The translations under genes and the position numbers were made by a program. The notes below the pieces were generated by a model, which worked only from the letters and a program-made list of their open reading frames with translations, was not told the DNA's origin and searched no databases. From contig CANCXY010000062.1 of assembly GCA_947381875.1 (NCBI GenBank), positions 1 through 13,981 on the forward strand: a stretch of 13,981 nt of DNA. The letters are read 5' to 3'. Positions 13,757 through 13,981 of the stretch are shown piece by piece (position 1 is the stretch's first letter; each line of letters opens with the position of its first letter). Origin of the DNA: an uncultured Clostridia bacterium. Its GTDB lineage: Bacteria > Bacillota > Clostridia > Oscillospirales > Ruminococcaceae.

Positions 13757-13785
13757 TTGCATCACGCACAAAAGTATGGTATGCT
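13757..13785 (+). promoter_or_regulatory. Promoter of rplU
   Basis: TTGCAT (13757-13762), an exact 17-nt spacer and TATGCT (13780-13785) make a strong vegetative promoter pointing at rplU, with a start of transcription expected near 13792. Confidence 0.75.
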
Positions 13786-13872
13786 TAGTAGGCCGCATGG
13801 TGGGGGCATATGAAGCGGCGCGCCCGCGCCCGCCTTTCCAGCCAGCGAGACTTATGTAAATGAGGGAAAAAC
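13786..13872 (+). ncRNA. Probable L21 leader of the rplU transcript
   Basis: The roughly 80 nt between the promoter and rplU is GC-rich and structured, containing GGCCGCATGGTGGGGGC, then GCGCCCGCCTTTCCAGCC and a GAGACTTATGTAAATGAGGG tail with the ribosome binding site. Position and motifs fit the L21 leader of Firmicutes, an RNA element thought to let ribosomal protein L21 control its own operon. The match is from memory of the family, not from a covariance search. Confidence 0.55.
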
Positions 13873-13981
13873 ATGTACGCAGTGATTGTGACGGGCGGGA
13901 AACAGTACCGCGTGGAAAAGGGCGACGTCATTTTTGTGGAGAAGCTGAACGCCGAGGCCGAAAGTGAATATACTTTCAGCA
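13873..13981 (+). CDS. rplU: 50S ribosomal protein L21 (5' end only)
   Basis: From ATG 13873 the 36 visible codons read MYAVIVTGGKQYRVEKGDVI and continue FVEKLNAEAESEYTFS before the window ends. MYAVI.TGGKQY.V..GD is the diagnostic N-terminus of bacterial L21, a 23S rRNA-binding protein of the large subunit. A GAGGG site precedes the ATG. In Firmicutes rplU is normally followed by a ysxB-like protease gene and rpmA, expected just to the right of the window. This core gene anchors the locus on the chromosome. Confidence 0.97.
   Translation, partial: MYAVIVTGGKQYRVEKGDVIFVEKLNAEAESEYTFS

Overview
The window looks like a moderately GC-rich member of the Bacillota, probably class Clostridia and perhaps an Oscillospirales-type gut anaerobe. 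This is inferred from strong AGGAGG ribosome binding sites, a few TTG starts, OmpR/VanS-style two-component systems next to ABC exporters, a Gram-positive GH25-LysM muramidase, and rplU preceded by what looks like a Firmicutes-type L21 leader. The exact taxon cannot be read from the sequence.

Region 1-5306, minus strand. Reading leftwards from 5306 there is an OmpR-type response regulator, its sensor kinase (ATGA overlap), an AT-rich membrane acyltransferase, a second sensor kinase with no clear translation start, a terminator, and an FtsX/MacB-type ABC permease that runs off the left edge. The second kinase lacks an adjacent response regulator, and the permease has no ATPase in view. With the overlapping acyltransferase/kinase ends, this suggests that a deletion or insertion remodelled the left half.

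Region 5307-5616, divergent control region. It contains a good minus-strand promoter for the two-component system, a 60-nt dispersed repeat, an 11-bp-phased direct repeat that resembles an OmpR-family binding site beside a plus-strand -10 box, and a perfect 12-bp hairpin.

Region 5617-10344, plus strand. A four-gene, translationally overlapping operon encodes an ABC-2 ATPase, an ABC-2 permease, a GldG-like membrane-anchored auxiliary protein and a DUF4340 membrane-anchored protein. It ends at a strong intrinsic terminator. The module resembles the GldA/GldF/GldG transporter of gliding bacteria, but no gliding machinery is visible and its substrate is unknown. The adjacent regulator probably activates it.

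Region 10345-13981. On the minus strand are an AT-rich GNAT acetyltransferase, a Gfo/Idh/MocA-fold protein with GH109 glycosidase hallmarks and its own promoter, and a secreted GH25 muramidase with a C-terminal LysM. On the plus strand is the start of rplU with a consensus-like promoter and a leader RNA. The intergenic spaces here hold further copies of the dispersed repeats. No rRNA, tRNA, CRISPR array, transposase or integrase was seen.
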